Positions 11,141 to 22,392 of a DNA stretch of 64,000 nucleotides are shown here, piece by piece. Made by a program: the position numbers and the translations under genes. The stretch is from Heterohyrax brucei (taxonomy: Eukaryota; Chordata; Mammalia; Hyracoidea; Procaviidae): contig CM053141.1 of NCBI GenBank assembly GCA_028571685.1, positions 124,001-188,000 of the forward strand, read 5' to 3'. Under the pieces are notes generated by a model. The model made no database searches and was not told the DNA's origin. It worked only from the letters and a program-made list of their open reading frames with translations. How positions within the stretch are numbered: position 1 is the first letter of the stretch; the number at the start of each line of letters is the position of its first letter.

Positions 11141-13149
11141 ATGAGCTGGGTTTGTGAGTTTTGGTTTATTGCGTCTAAGTGGTTCATTGTGATTTACTTG
11201 CTGAGGGGTCCTGGGGAGGATGCTGGTACCAGTGACAACGTGGCTGGCATGAGACAGCATGTCCTCCTGAAATGTCTGTCTGTCAGAACAGTATATGGTT
11301 TATGGGTTGGGGCTTCTAGATGCTTCAAATGGCAGGGAGGGTACGGCTGCACTTGGGCTGGAGGTAGCTGGAGATAGCATGGCCAGTGTCGGTCCTGTGA
11401 GCCTCCCTGGCAACCTATAGGCCCTCAGCCAGATCCCTGTATGCCCAGATCATGAATGCAGGCCAGATACATTGCCGTGACCTTGCCTGGGAGCCCAGAG
11501 GCTGAGAGGCTGCAGATGATGGAGAGGGAGGGTCTTGTGGTGGTGAGACATGCATCCGAAGTTCTCTTTAGAACTTCTAACCCCAGTGAGTTCTTAAAAA
11601 CACACTGGCAGTCTAGATACTCAGAAGAGGAGGCCAAAGTCAGTCTTAAAGAGAAAGGAGCATGGAGAACACGTGGAGAACCCAGAAGGGAGGAGAGCGG
11701 GCAGGTGCTGAGCAGCCTACCGCTGCCCATCGGGTAGTCCTGCCCATGGAGGTGGTGCTGCCCAGGGAGGTTGTCCTGTGCGTTGGGTGGTCCTGCCCTC
11801 AGAGCTTCAGGTGACACATGGGGGATGCTGCCCGCAGCCTCAGGGGTTGGAGTAGTGTCACATGGGTTCACCATGGCAGCACACTGGTACTCTTGATGCG
11901 TTGTGATTCAACGCCAGCTCCAGGGTTGCGAGAGTCAGCTGTGTGCAGGTGTTTGTGGTCTTAAGGACATTAAGTGGCGATGTTTCAGGGTTCGTATCTG
12001 GAGCTGTCCTTCTCTGGGTTGCCACTGAGGCTGTCACACAAGGATCAAGCAGCCTGATAGTGAGCCCAGCTCAGCACCTGTCCCAGTCTCTTCCTGATTT
12101 GGACTTGAGGAGTGAATAGTGCTGGCACTGTGAGACAGTCAATTCTGTGAATGAGGACGAGATGGAGATAGGTGGCTGGGCCCTCTGCCGTCCCTGCCAG
12201 TGGGGGTGGGGATGTCAGTCTCTGAACCCCAGAGCTGCCTGCCCCTTGTGGCTTCAGGCACACAGGAACCCAGGTGCCCAGAATGAGAGAAAGCACCCCT
12301 CCATGGGCAAGACCAGGGCATCCCTGGGGACCCAGGTTCCCGGCGTAGGCCAGTTGCACCTCAGGAACAAATGCCCCGTAATCAGTGGCCACATGACAAG
12401 TCGTCGCTCTTGCCTACCATCATCACCTGGGGTCGGACCACCTCAGCTTTGCTGCTGGCCAGGAGAGCAGGGCAGCCTCACCGCAGTGCTGTGAGAGCCA
12501 CCTCAGGGAACACTGCGAGGCAGGATGAACAGGGCCTGGGATCTGCCTAGGCACTGTGCCCAGCCATCCCTAAGCCTGTGTGTCCTGCTGTAGGCTTGGC
12601 AGCACAGCCTCGGGGTGCTTGAGTGCTGCACTATTCTGAGGGGTCCTGTGGGCATCAGAGGATTGGGGCAGCATGTTGCGGCGTCTCCCCCGGTGTTTCC
12701 AGGCACTGCAAAAGACTCAGACCACTGTGCCTGATGGCCGTGGAGTGTCCAACCAGCCCTATGGGTCCACCTGGCTCCCCTGTCAGATGATAGCCCTCAG
12801 GGTAAGAGTCTGCTGTGTGGCTTTTGTGACAGAAATGACCCTGGGCCTGAATATTCAGAGTTGTCCTAAAATCCTGAAAATGGGTGGTGTGGTGACTTCT
12901 TGTTGCCTTGGTGGACAAGCCTGCAGACTGTGTTCTGTGGCTGATTTTCTGTTTTAAAACTGAGCCTCAGGTTAGCGCACACCTCAGAACCTGGAAAAAG
13001 TGTGTTTCAAATATGAGATTTCCCCTTTTGACAACATGCTGAGAGCCCCACACAGGAACCTTTCCCTCTAAAGGTGTTCCGTGTTGCAGGACAGAGCCAG
13101 TGAAGTGAGAGGCAGGACTGCAGACAGGGCTCCAGTGCTACATGTGATG
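11141..13149. other. unclassified GC-rich non-coding DNA
   Basis: No gene, exon or known repeat recognised. Open frames up to about 150 codons occur on both strands but are low-complexity or Pro/Gly-rich with no domain, as expected of GC-rich DNA. Confidence 0.45.
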
Positions 13150-13485
13150 CAGGGCATGTGTACTTGCATGTGCGTGTCTCTGTGAGTGCACACGTGTGCT
13201 TGTGTGTCTGTGTCTGCATGTTTGCATGTGTGTGCCTGTGTGTCTGTGTCCACGTGTCTGTATGTTTCTGCATGTGTGCGTGTATATGTGTGTGTGCGTG
13301 TGTGCATCTGTGTGCACAGGGAGGGTGAAGTGCAGAGCTCAGTGTGTCTTGGGTCTCTGTGGGCGCGTGTGTGTGATCATGTTTGCACAGGAAGACTGAG
13401 GTGCAGGGCCCAGTTCTCATGTGTATACCTGTGTGTGTACGTGTGTGCATGTATGTGTCTGTGTAGGCGTGCATGTGCACAGGGG
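13150..13485 (+). repeat. degenerate TG-rich simple repeat
   Basis: Long run of TGTGTGCATGTGTGTGTCTG-like sequence with interruptions. It opens frames on both strands (Cys/Val-rich on plus, His/Thr-rich on minus) that are by-products of the repeat. Confidence 0.85.
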
Positions 13486-13737
13486 GATCGAGGGTGGGTG
13501 CAGTTCTCTTCACATCTGCTACCATCGGCTCAGTCTGCTGGCGGAAGCAGCGGGAACATGGGACTCTGGATCCGCCCCTGCATCGTGACAGCGCAGGACC
13601 CGTTCCTTGGGCTCTGGGTGTTGGCAGAATGCACTCATTACCCACGCTCTGCCAGCGATCACCTGGCCCTGCCCTGCTTCTCAGAGCTGGAGAGGCTGCT
13701 GGCCTGGACTCCCAGCCCACCCTAGTGAGGCACGTGA

Positions 13738-13885
13738 GTGTGCCCGGCCTCCTGCCACATGTGCGTACGTGGATACACATGTGAACACAGCTGCACATAT
13801 GCTTTCAGACAGTGCACACATGCATGTGTGTGTATCCACATGGACGCACATGCATATAGACATATGCGCGTGCACAGGTGGAGTC
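13738..13885 (+). repeat. CA/TG-rich simple repeat
   Basis: Alternating purine-pyrimidine sequence such as ACACATGCATGTGTGTG and GCACATGCATAT. No coding signal. Confidence 0.75.
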
Positions 13886-14202
13886 CCAGGCATGAAAATG
13901 TGGGTGCAGCTGGGTTGAGGGGTAACTGGGGCTCAAGGCTCTTCCTGGCAGTTGCCCCTCTTTGTCCCCTGAGTTTACTCAAAGGAAGGGTTTACTACCT
14001 GCTGCCCTGACCCCCGCAGCTGCTGGGGTCCCTGGACACAGACTCATGCCATTGCCACCTCCCAGGCCTTCCCAGGTCACTGGAACGACAGTACCCTAGG
14101 GAAGCCGCCTACGTTTACTGCTGGGTGACAGGAACCTGAGCAGACAGGGACACATGCTCTGCTTCTTGTCAGCACTTCTGGGCTGCCCTCAGCCTTGGCC
14201 CT

Positions 14203-14257
14203 AGATAGCCAAGCCAAGCCAAGCCAAGCCAAGTGTCATCGAGTCGGATCCAACTCA
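14203..14257 (-). repeat. AFROSINE/RTE 3' tail remnant
   Basis: Tandem CCAAG units and then GTGTCATCGAGTCGGATCC, the reverse complement of the tail shared by AFROSINE and RTE1. Only about 55 bp is recognisable. Confidence 0.6.
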
Positions 14258-14265
14258 AGATACGG

Positions 14266-14388
14266 GAGCCAAAACTAGGACAGAATCTCGTGAGACAGCT
14301 GGCACTCACAAGGGCCTGGCCAGGCTCTGATCCATGCAGCAAGATGCTCACAGTGGCCGTCAGCCTGGCAGGGAAGACACACAGCGTG
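14266..14388 (+). repeat. unclassified dispersed repeat, copy 1
   Basis: Shares GAGGCAGCTGG-like and CACAGTGGCCGTCAGCCTGG sequence with 15763-15890 in the same orientation, with small indels. Family unknown. Confidence 0.6.
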
Positions 14389-15304
14389 GCCCCTGATGGT
14401 AGGGCTCATACTCAAGGCCTGGCGAGAAAGCGGCCATTGATACAAAGTGGGGCACGTGTGCACTCCGTCCCCGGGGGCTTGACCTGGCTGGTGCCCTGCA
14501 TTCTGGGTTTTGTTTGTGGATCTGGCCACAGTGGCTAGGGAACTAAGGACCGCCTGACTGTTTCAGGTGTCTCTTTTGCCTCCACACTGGAGGGTCCTGG
14601 GCTAACTTCTGGAGAGAGTGTGGATTCCTTATAAGGTGTTTTCGATACTGGCAAACACAGAGACCTTGGTGCTTCATGCAAACAAATCCTATTGACCACA
14701 CAGCTGGGTCCCTGGGAGTGACCTCCGTGTCTAGGGCGGCCATCCCTCATGTCCACCCCACATTACCTCCAGGTGTCCCTAGTCCCCAAGGTTTGCCCAT
14801 TTCAGTAAACCTTCCTGTGACAGTGATTGGGAAAGTCACCCTTGATTGAATAAAGCAGACTTACAGTGTTTCTCAGACACGTGTGTTCTCCCTCTCAGCC
14901 AGTGGCAGGTCTGAGTTGATGACTTATACACACTCACTGATGCTCAGCAAAGCTGTGATTACACAGCTCTCACTCTGTGTCAGCCACTTAGGGGCAAGTA
15001 TTTAGCACAGAGTTACCTGCTGAGCCCGGGAGGATTCTCTGTCCAGTACGTGCCCCGAGTCCATGACAGAGTCAGCATGTGGCTGAGACAGGCAGAAGAA
15101 CCACCTGTTTCCTGTGCTGAGGTTCGTGAGCGGCCCTCTGCCTGAACTCTCAGTGGCTGAGTCCCCACAGACTGAGCACAGCAGGGTGGCCAGAGGGCTG
15201 CAGCACCACCTACCGCAGCACTCCCCCTCCCTCTGCCCTTCACTGGGGCTCAGACGTGCTGTGTAAGGTCCTTGGCCTACATACATTTCTGCCAGTCACT
15301 GTCA

Positions 15305-15535
15305 CCTCTCACACACACGCATATTTTTGTCCTTGCTGTCTTCTTCCTCCTGTTCTTCAGCTGTCACCTCCTCTCTCTCCTCGTCCTCATCTTCCTCCAC
15401 CTCTTCGTCCTCGTTGTCCTCTTCAGCTTCCTCGTCCAGCCTGTCCTCTTTCTGCCTCTCCTCCCCCTCTTCCTCTCCGGTCTATTCCTCCTCCTCCTCA
15501 TCTCCCTCTTCTGTGTTTCTCCTTCGGTTGGTCGT
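15305..15535 (+). repeat. pyrimidine-rich (TCC/TCT) low-complexity tract
   Basis: About 230 bp dominated by C and T in CCTCTTCGTCCTC-type units. All three plus frames are open through it and encode Ser- or Leu/Pro-rich homopolymer-like peptides, a by-product of composition rather than a gene. Confidence 0.8.
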
Positions 15536-15762
15536 CAGCGGCTCCGCATTTGTTAGGGATCCAGGTGATATTTGAGATATTTGGAGTCAGATGTCAGAAT
15601 TTTCTCTACAGATTTGGCGTTTAAATAATTCCTGTCCTAAAGTCAAGGCTTTGTGACCTGTGATTCTGGAAGCCATCTCTGCCTCTGCTGAACAGAGAAG
15701 GATACATTCTCCCCTTCCTTCCAGCACCTCCAGCTCACCCTGGGACGCAGCCTCAGCCTCAG

Positions 15763-15890
15763 CCACGGGAGCTAAAGCTGAGACACAGCCCTTGAGGCAG
15801 CTGGGGTTCACGAGGGCCCAGCTGGGCTCCGATCAGTCCTGGTGTGTGCAGTAGGGTCTCCACAGTGGCCGTCAGCCTGGCGGGGAGGAC
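15763..15890 (+). repeat. unclassified dispersed repeat, copy 2
   Basis: Second copy of the element at 14266-14388 (CACAGTGGCCGTCAGCCTGG shared exactly). It lies directly before the RTE copy that starts near 15925. Confidence 0.6.
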
Positions 15891-15924
15891 ACCTCCAGGC
15901 ATGGTACAGAAGTGGCCTCATACC

Positions 15925-18900
15925 ATAGTGGTCAGCAATTGCAGAAAGGTTTTGGCTGATCTTTCAAAGGCTGACTAGGAAGAGGGTTCCAGTAGTCTGC
16001 TTCTGAAAAGCACTAGCTAGTGGAAACTTTATGAACATCCGTGGGACACTGTCTGGTATAGTGCTAGAAGATGAGCCCCTCAGTTTGGAGGGTACTGAGG
16101 ACATGACTAGGGAGGAGCTGCCGCCTCGGTAGCTGGGTGGGACAAGCTTCCGGGACCTCCATGTGCTGATGTGCTACTACTCCAGAGGAAACAGCTGCCA
16201 ACGTCCCTTCATGACTGGAACATGAAAGGTAACAGAAGGATAATCTAGGAAAATTGGAAGTTCTCAGAACTGAAGTGGAGCACAGAAACATCAATCTCCT
16301 AGGCATCCGTGAGCTGAAATGGACTGGACTGGCCGTTTTGAAGAAGATAATCATGAGGCCTAATAGGCTGGAAGCGACAACTGAAGAGGAATGGTGTTGC
16401 ATTCATCATCAAAAAGAACGTTTTAGGGTATTAGACTCCAGTGCAAAGCTGTCAGTGATAGGATTCTATATGGTCACCGGGAAGGCTAGTTAATACAACT
16501 ATTAATCAAATGGACTCACCAGCTACTAAGGCAAAAGATGAAGAAATTGAAGTTTTTTACCAACTTTCGAAACCTGAAATTGATTGAACATGCAATCAGG
16601 ATGCGTTGATAATTACAGGTGATCAGAATGCAAATATTGGGAACAGAGAAGAAGGAGCAGTAGTTGAAAAATATGGCCTGGGTGATAGAAATGTTGCCAG
16701 AAATGGCATGATGAAATTTTGCAAGATGAATGTATTATTTCTGTAGCAACAATGAATAGCTTTTTGTAACGACGTGAGTGGTGACCACACGTGTGGACCT
16801 GACCGGATGTTACACATGGGAATCAGACTGACTACATCTGTGGAAAGAAACGATGGAGAAACTCAGCATTGTCGGAACAAAGCCAAGGCCGACTGTGGCA
16901 CTGACCATCCGTTACATGCAAGTTCAAGTGGAAGCTGAAATAAATTGGAACAAGTCCGCAAGAGCCCAAGGATGACCTTGAGGATGTCCCGCCTGGATTT
17001 AGAGACCATCTCAAGAACAGATTTGATGTGTTGAGCACTGACGACATAAGACCAGACAAGCTGTGGAATGACTTGAAGAACATCGCCCGTGAGGAAAGCA
17101 AGTTTGTTACAAAGGTAGAAAAGGAAGAAGGGACCAAAATGAGTGTCATGGTTTGAATTGTGTCCCCCCAAAAATGTGTGCAGCCATGTGGCTGGGATAT
17201 GGTTCCCAGTATCTTGGAAATGTCCTCCATTGTGCGGTTTTGCTAACCCGTATGTTAAAGGATTAGGGTGTGACTGTGAATTCCTGCTGTGGGGGGAGTT
17301 TCCCTGGAGTATGGCTTGCCCCACCCTTAATGCTTTTAGCTTGCAAGGAATAAAAGGAAAAAGAACCAAGGACAATTTGAGAACCTCGCTACCATCAAGC
17401 AAGCAGCACCGGGAGCAGAACGCGTCGTTCAGACCAGAGGTTCTTGCGTTAGGACGCTCCCTGGACAATGACTGATGCAATACCAGACTTTCCTCCAGAG
17501 CCGTCAAGGGGAAAGCCTTTCCCTGGAGCGGACACCCTGAATATGGACTTGCAACCTACCGGACTGTGTAAGAATAAATCTTTCTTTGTTAAAGCCATCC
17601 ACTCTATGGTATTTCTGTTAGAGCAGCCCTAGCTGACTAAAACAATGAGTATCAGAAACTTGCTCTTAGAGATCGACATGAAAGAGGTAAACAAGATTTC
17701 AAAGGGCAGGTGGAGAAGACAAAGTATTACAGTGATGTGTGCGAAGACCTAGAGGTGTAAAACCAAAGGAGGAAAAACACACTCAAAATTTCACAAACTG
17801 AAAGAACTGAAGAAAAAAATCAAGCCTCAAATTGCAATATCAAAGGATTATACAGGGAAAATATTAAACAATGCAGGAAGTAGCAAAAGAAGATAAAAGA
17901 ATACAGTCACTATACCAAAAAGATCTAGCCGATGTTCAACCGTTTGGGGAGGCAGCATGTGATCAGGAACCTATAGACTAAGGAAGAAGTCCAGGTCACA
18001 CTGGAGATGCTGGGAACAAACAAGGCCTTGGGGATGGACGGAACACCGGCTGAGATGGTTCAGCAAACAGACGCTGTCCTGCCAGGACTCACTTACCTGT
18101 GACCGCCACTGGTCCAGCCGACTGCAGAAGATGAGCGTTTATGCTCATTCCAGAGAAAGTGGTGCAACAGCATGCAGAGATTATCAGTGTCGTTAATATC
18201 ACATGCAAGTAGGATTCTGCTGACGGTCTTTCAGCGGTACGTACAGCCCTACATCAACAGGGAACTGGCAGAGATTCAAGCTGAATTCACAGGAGGACAT
18301 GGAACCAGCAATACCATGGCTGATGTCCCGTGGATCCTGGTTGAAGGGAGAGAATCCCGGAAATGTTTGCCGTTTTTTATTGACTATGCAAAGGCATTTA
18401 ACTATGTGGATTGTAACGTTTTTTTGGATAACAATACAAAGAATGGGAATTCCAGACCACTTAATTGTGTGCTCATGAGGGACCTGTACCCAGATCAAGA
18501 GGCAGTAGTTTGAGCAGAATAAGGGGATACTGCAAGGTTTAAAATCAGGGGTGCACATCAGGGTTGTATCCTTTCACCATACTTAATTCAATCTGTGTGC
18601 TGAGCAAATAATTCAAGAAGCTGGACTGTTAAGTACATAGCATCAGAAAGACTCAATAACAACTTGTGGTTTGCAGATACCACAACCTTGGTTGCTGGAA
18701 GTAAAGAAGACTTAAAGTACTTACTGATAAAGATTGTCTGAGACCGCAGTCTTCAGTATGGTTCACACTTCAACATAAAGAAAACAAAAATCCTCACAAC
18801 TGCCCTGATAAGCAACATGATAAAGAAAAAATTGAAGTTGTCAAGGATTTCGTTTTACTTGAACCCACAACCAGTGTCCATGGAAGCAGCAGTCAAGGAA

Positions 18901-19415
18901 TCAAAAGATTATCATTGCACCTAGCAAATCTGCTGCAAAAGACCTTTTTAAAGGTTTAAAGAGTACAACTGTCACTTGAAGGGCTCAAGTGCACCAGACT
19001 GTGGCTGTGCTGTTTTCAGTTATGTTACATGCATATGAAAACTGGACAATGGGTAAGGAAGACCAGAGAAGAACTGATGCCTTTGAATTCTGGTGTTGGC
19101 AAAGAATGTTGAATAAACCGTGGACGACCAAAAGAACAGACAAACCTGGTTTGGAAGAGGTACAACTGGAATGTTCCTTAAAGGCAAGGATGGTGAGACT
19201 GCGTCTCACATACTTTGCACGTGTTGTCAGGAGGGCTCACTTGGTTCCTAGAGAAGGACATCATGCTTGGTAGAGCAGAGGGTCAGTGGAAAAGAGGAAG
19301 ACCCTCAAGGAGATGGACTGACCGTGGCTGCGATAATGGGCTCAAATGCAGTGGCAGTGAGAATGGCCGGGACTGAGCTCTGTTGTCCATAGGGCCACTG
19401 CGGGAAGGCGCTGCC
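15925..19415 (+). mobile_element. RTE1-type LINE, nearly full length, disrupted
   Basis: Runs in family order: 5' UTR (GCTAGAAGATGAGCCCCTCA), AP endonuclease (NINLLGIRELKWTG at about 16285), a middle region interrupted by an LTR at 17144-17644, RT with the FIDYAKAFNYVD motif near 18380, then EFWCWQRMLN near 19085 and the 3' end. Many stops and frameshifts; inactive. It is the longest RTE copy in the window. Confidence 0.9.
17144..17644 (+). mobile_element. ERVL-MaLR-like solo LTR inserted in RTE
   Basis: A 501-bp LTR starting TGTCATGG and ending TAAAACA, with AATAAA near 17573, flanked by the 5-bp duplication ATGAG (17139-17143 and 17645-17649). The start (GTTTGAATTGTGTCCCCC) and end resemble MLT1/MST-type LTRs. 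No internal viral genes are present. It is a fossil, younger than the RTE copy that carries it; assignment to a named subfamily is not attempted. Confidence 0.85.
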
Positions 19416-19424
19416 TCACCAGCC

Positions 19425-20815
19425 CGTAACAACAGCTCTGAAAACAGGAACAAGGGTCTCACAAGGGACAGCTGAATGATTTGAGTCCTCAGAGTGACCT
19501 ACTGGCTTGCAGCGCTTTAAAGAGGTCTTTTGCAGCAGACTTGCCCAACGCAATGCGTCCTTTGATTTCTTCACTGTTGCCCCTGTGGGCAGTGGTTGTG
19601 AACCCAAGGGAAACGAAGCCCATGATAACTTAGGCCTTTCTCTCTTTACCATGAGGTTGCTGACTGGCTCAGGTGTGAGAATGGTCGTTTTCTGGATGTG
19701 GAGGACTGATCCACACTGAAGGCTGTGGACTTTGATTTCGTCAGTGAGTGCTCCGAGTCCTCTTCACTTCCAGCAAGCAGGGTTGCGTCACCTGCATGCT
19801 GCAGGCTGAGTGACCCTTCCTCCGGTCCTGATCCTGTATGTTTCTCTACACAGTCCAGCTTCTTGAGTTAATTTGCTCAGCATGCAGATTGCATAAGTGT
19901 GATGAAAGTAGGTAGCCCTGTCACAGACCTTTCCTGATTTTAAACCGTGCGGTGTCCCTTATTCTTTTCAAACCCTTGGCTGTCGGTCTATCTAAAGATT
20001 CCTTGTAAATGATTAAGTGTTTGTAATTCCTGTTTGACACTGTTACACGTAACTTGTAATCCACACAGTTTTCTCTTTCACTTCATCTTTTTTTCTCTTA
20101 GCTTTAGCTACTCCAGGTTCAAGAGCAAGTTTCAGAGTCTCTTCTGACTTACACTGTGGTCTTTTCTTTCCTTTCTGTCTCTTTAATGACCTTTTCCTTT
20201 CTTAATGTATGATGCCCTTGGTGTCATCCCACAGCTCGTCTGGTCTTCATCGTTAGTATTCAGTGCATGGAATCTGTTCTTGAGGTGGTCTCTGAATTCA
20301 GGTGGGATATCCTGAAGGTGGTCCTTTGGCTGTCATGGACTTCTTTTAATTTTCTTCAGTTTTAACTCGAACTTGCAAAGAGCATTTGATGGGCTGTTCC
20401 GTAGTGGGCCCCTGTCTTGTTCTGACTGATGATACTAAGTTTGTCTATCATGTCTTTCCCAAGATATATTCAATTTGATTCTTTTATATTCCATCTGGCA
20501 AGATCTACGTGGACAGTTGCTGTTTGTATCATAGAAAAAGAGGTATTTGAAGTAAGTTGTTGGCCTTGTCAAATTCTATCATGTAATCTCCGATATCGTT
20601 TCTATCACCAAGGTCATATTTTCAAGCTATATGACTCCTTTTTCTTTGTTTCCAACTTTCTCATTCCAATCACCGGTAATTATCAATGCATCTTAATAGC
20701 CTGTTTGACCAATTTTAGACAGCAGCAGTTGGTAAAACTTTTCAGTGTCTTCATTTTTGGCATTAGTGGCTGGTGTGTAAATTTGAATAGTGGTCATGAT
20801 TTATTCCTAGCAGGT
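19425..20815 (-). mobile_element. RTE1-type LINE fragment, minus strand
   Basis: Reads as the reverse complement of RTE: the C-terminal RT part first (TTTTGCAGCAGACTTGCCCA, CCACACTGAAGGCTGTGG), then the region between endonuclease and RT, then endonuclease (about 20450-20800). It lies tail to tail with the plus-strand copy ending at 19415. Fragmented and inactive. Confidence 0.85.
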
Positions 20816-21417
20816 AGAGCTGAGCTTTCATAGTTACTTACCTCTCCCACCAGACCCAAAGGTGGTCCTAAAAGACTGGTTCGTGCCTCTTCTTGCATAA
20901 AGGGTTAAGGGCCCGTGCCTGAGGCCATGCCTGATGCATGGGGCCTTTGGGCAACTTGACATTTTAAAAAGTGAGGCCTGATAACGGACAGGCCATATGA
21001 CATGTGGGGTGCCCAGATGAGTGGCAGAGGGTGGTGGCCCTCCCCTCAGCTGTGGGGTACCTCCTCGGTGCTCTCTCCTCTGCAGGCCAGCCTTCCTGTT
21101 CTGGGCCCAGCAGAGGGTCTGGATAGCACTGGCTTCATCTCCTGAGTTGAATGGTGACTGGGGCTTGCCCATGTGCTCTGGGACCTTGGGTCTCTGTTAG
21201 GCTGCATCACAGCAGGGAGAATGAGTACATGTGTGGCTTTTTTCCAGGCTGAGATTTATCATTTTGAATTAAGGTGGTCCAGGGGTAGGGGTAGGACTTG
21301 GCAGGGAGACCCATGAACATCAGGGCTGGACCTGCTAGCCAGTGCCAAGGGCCTCTGCGACAGCTCTGTATGCCCCAGCCCCACTAACTTTGATTCTCCC
21401 TCTGTCCTCTGTTGCAG
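20816..21417. other. unclassified DNA upstream of PLEKHG4B
   Basis: No repeat or exon recognised. If the leader exon begins at 21418, this is intron or promoter-proximal DNA. No CpG island or TATA element is evident. Confidence 0.4.
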
Positions 21418-21905
21418 GCCCAGTGACCCTGCCTTACGGCCCTCTGAGACCTCTGGCCACAGTACATCTGAGGGGAGATAGTGGTGCGTCCGGCCGCCCT
21501 CCACAGACTTCAGCTTAGGCCCAGGCACTTCCACTACATGTCACAGCAAGGGGTCAGCATGTGGCCAGGTGAGGGACCTGACATGCCTGTCCCAGCAAGG
21601 GTGAAGATGGAGCACATCACTGTCCCCGAGACCAAGTGTGGCCAGGACTTCACAGGAGAGTCCTAGGGCAAGTGAACATCAGCTTGTCTCTGCAGAGCTG
21701 CCTGCTGGCCACCAATACTGCCATCCGCTGCTCCCCATGGAGCAGTGTCACAGACCCCACCTTCGTCTTGCAGGGCTGCCCCCAGCCTGAGCTTCCACAA
21801 CTCTGCAGCACCCCGGAGGCCCTGGCTCCAGTCATGGAGGGCCCCCTCTCCGAGTAGGGAGCCCCAGTCCAGCAGCTACATTGTGGGTGTCCAGACAGAG
21901 GCCAC
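21418..21905 (+). other. PLEKHG4B: putative 5' leader exon region of PLEKHG4B
   Basis: A good acceptor (CTCTGTTGCAG) ends at 21417, and sequence is continuous from there to the first coding exon. In the coding frame a TAG at 21855-21857 lies upstream of the ATG at 21906, so if this is one exon the leader is untranslated. An internal GTGAGG donor at 21569 and an acceptor (TCTCTGCAG) near 21695 could split it. No CpG-island promoter is visible here. Transcript data would be needed to define the leader. Confidence 0.35.
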
Positions 21906-22392
21906 ATGAGTGTCTGTGAGAGCTCAGATGGAGACTCGGGAGAGCCTGGAGTGGGGCCAGGGCCCACAGACAGGAGAGGCAGCCACGAGGACTTCTGCAC
22001 AAGTGGGCCCGGCCCAGGTCCTGGGGGGCGCTGGTTCCGGAAGTCATACGTGGAGGCCCTTTGCAACCCTGTGCTCCTGGGCCCCAGCTCTGTGGAGTCC
22101 CTGATGGATGAAGCTGTGGACACAGCACGCAGATGCGTGACCCGGGGCAGCGGGCCCAGGGCAGCCATAAGTGCATTGCAGAGACCGCAGGAGAGCTACC
22201 CACCCACAGACGAGGTGAGGATGGCACCCAAGAAGTCACAGTCAAGGAACAAGCCCCTCAGGAGCACCCTCGGCAAAGGACTTAAGGCCCAAAGGGAGTC
22301 TGATGACTCGGCCAGGGTCCAGGCTGTAAGGACGGGAGCCATGAGTCTCTGTGCTGCAGCTGGGAGCCCCGAGAAGACACAGGGGGAGACAG
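21906..22392 (+). CDS. PLEKHG4B: PLEKHG4B coding exon 1 (N-terminal region)
   Basis: Open from ATG 21906 to the donor AG|GTAAAT after 22392; 487 nt, leaving one base that completes GCC (Ala) with exon 2. It encodes a Gly/Pro/Ser-rich start and then a more ordered-looking stretch ([26 protein letters not shown]). No catalytic domain is expected here. The phase match to exon 2 supports the call. The ATG is in a weak context (C at -3) and could be preceded by further coding sequence in another isoform. Confidence 0.7.

Larger units (their letters stand above)
13886..15299. other. unclassified non-coding DNA
   Basis: Holds a short AFROSINE/RTE tail remnant at 14203-14257 and one copy of an unclassified dispersed repeat at 14266-14388. 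Otherwise nothing recognised. Confidence 0.4.

Noticed and set aside
13007-13798. 263-codon minus-strand frame, His/Thr/Cys-rich
   Set aside because: It reads through the TG/CA simple repeats; composition follows the dinucleotide repeat and there is no domain.
15256-15624. Ser-rich and Leu/Pro-rich plus frames, up to 122 codons
   Set aside because: All three frames are open because the tract is nearly stop-free pyrimidine repeat.
16254-16493. Possible small host gene
   Set aside because: It is the RTE endonuclease start (NINLLGIRELKWTG) in a disrupted RTE copy.
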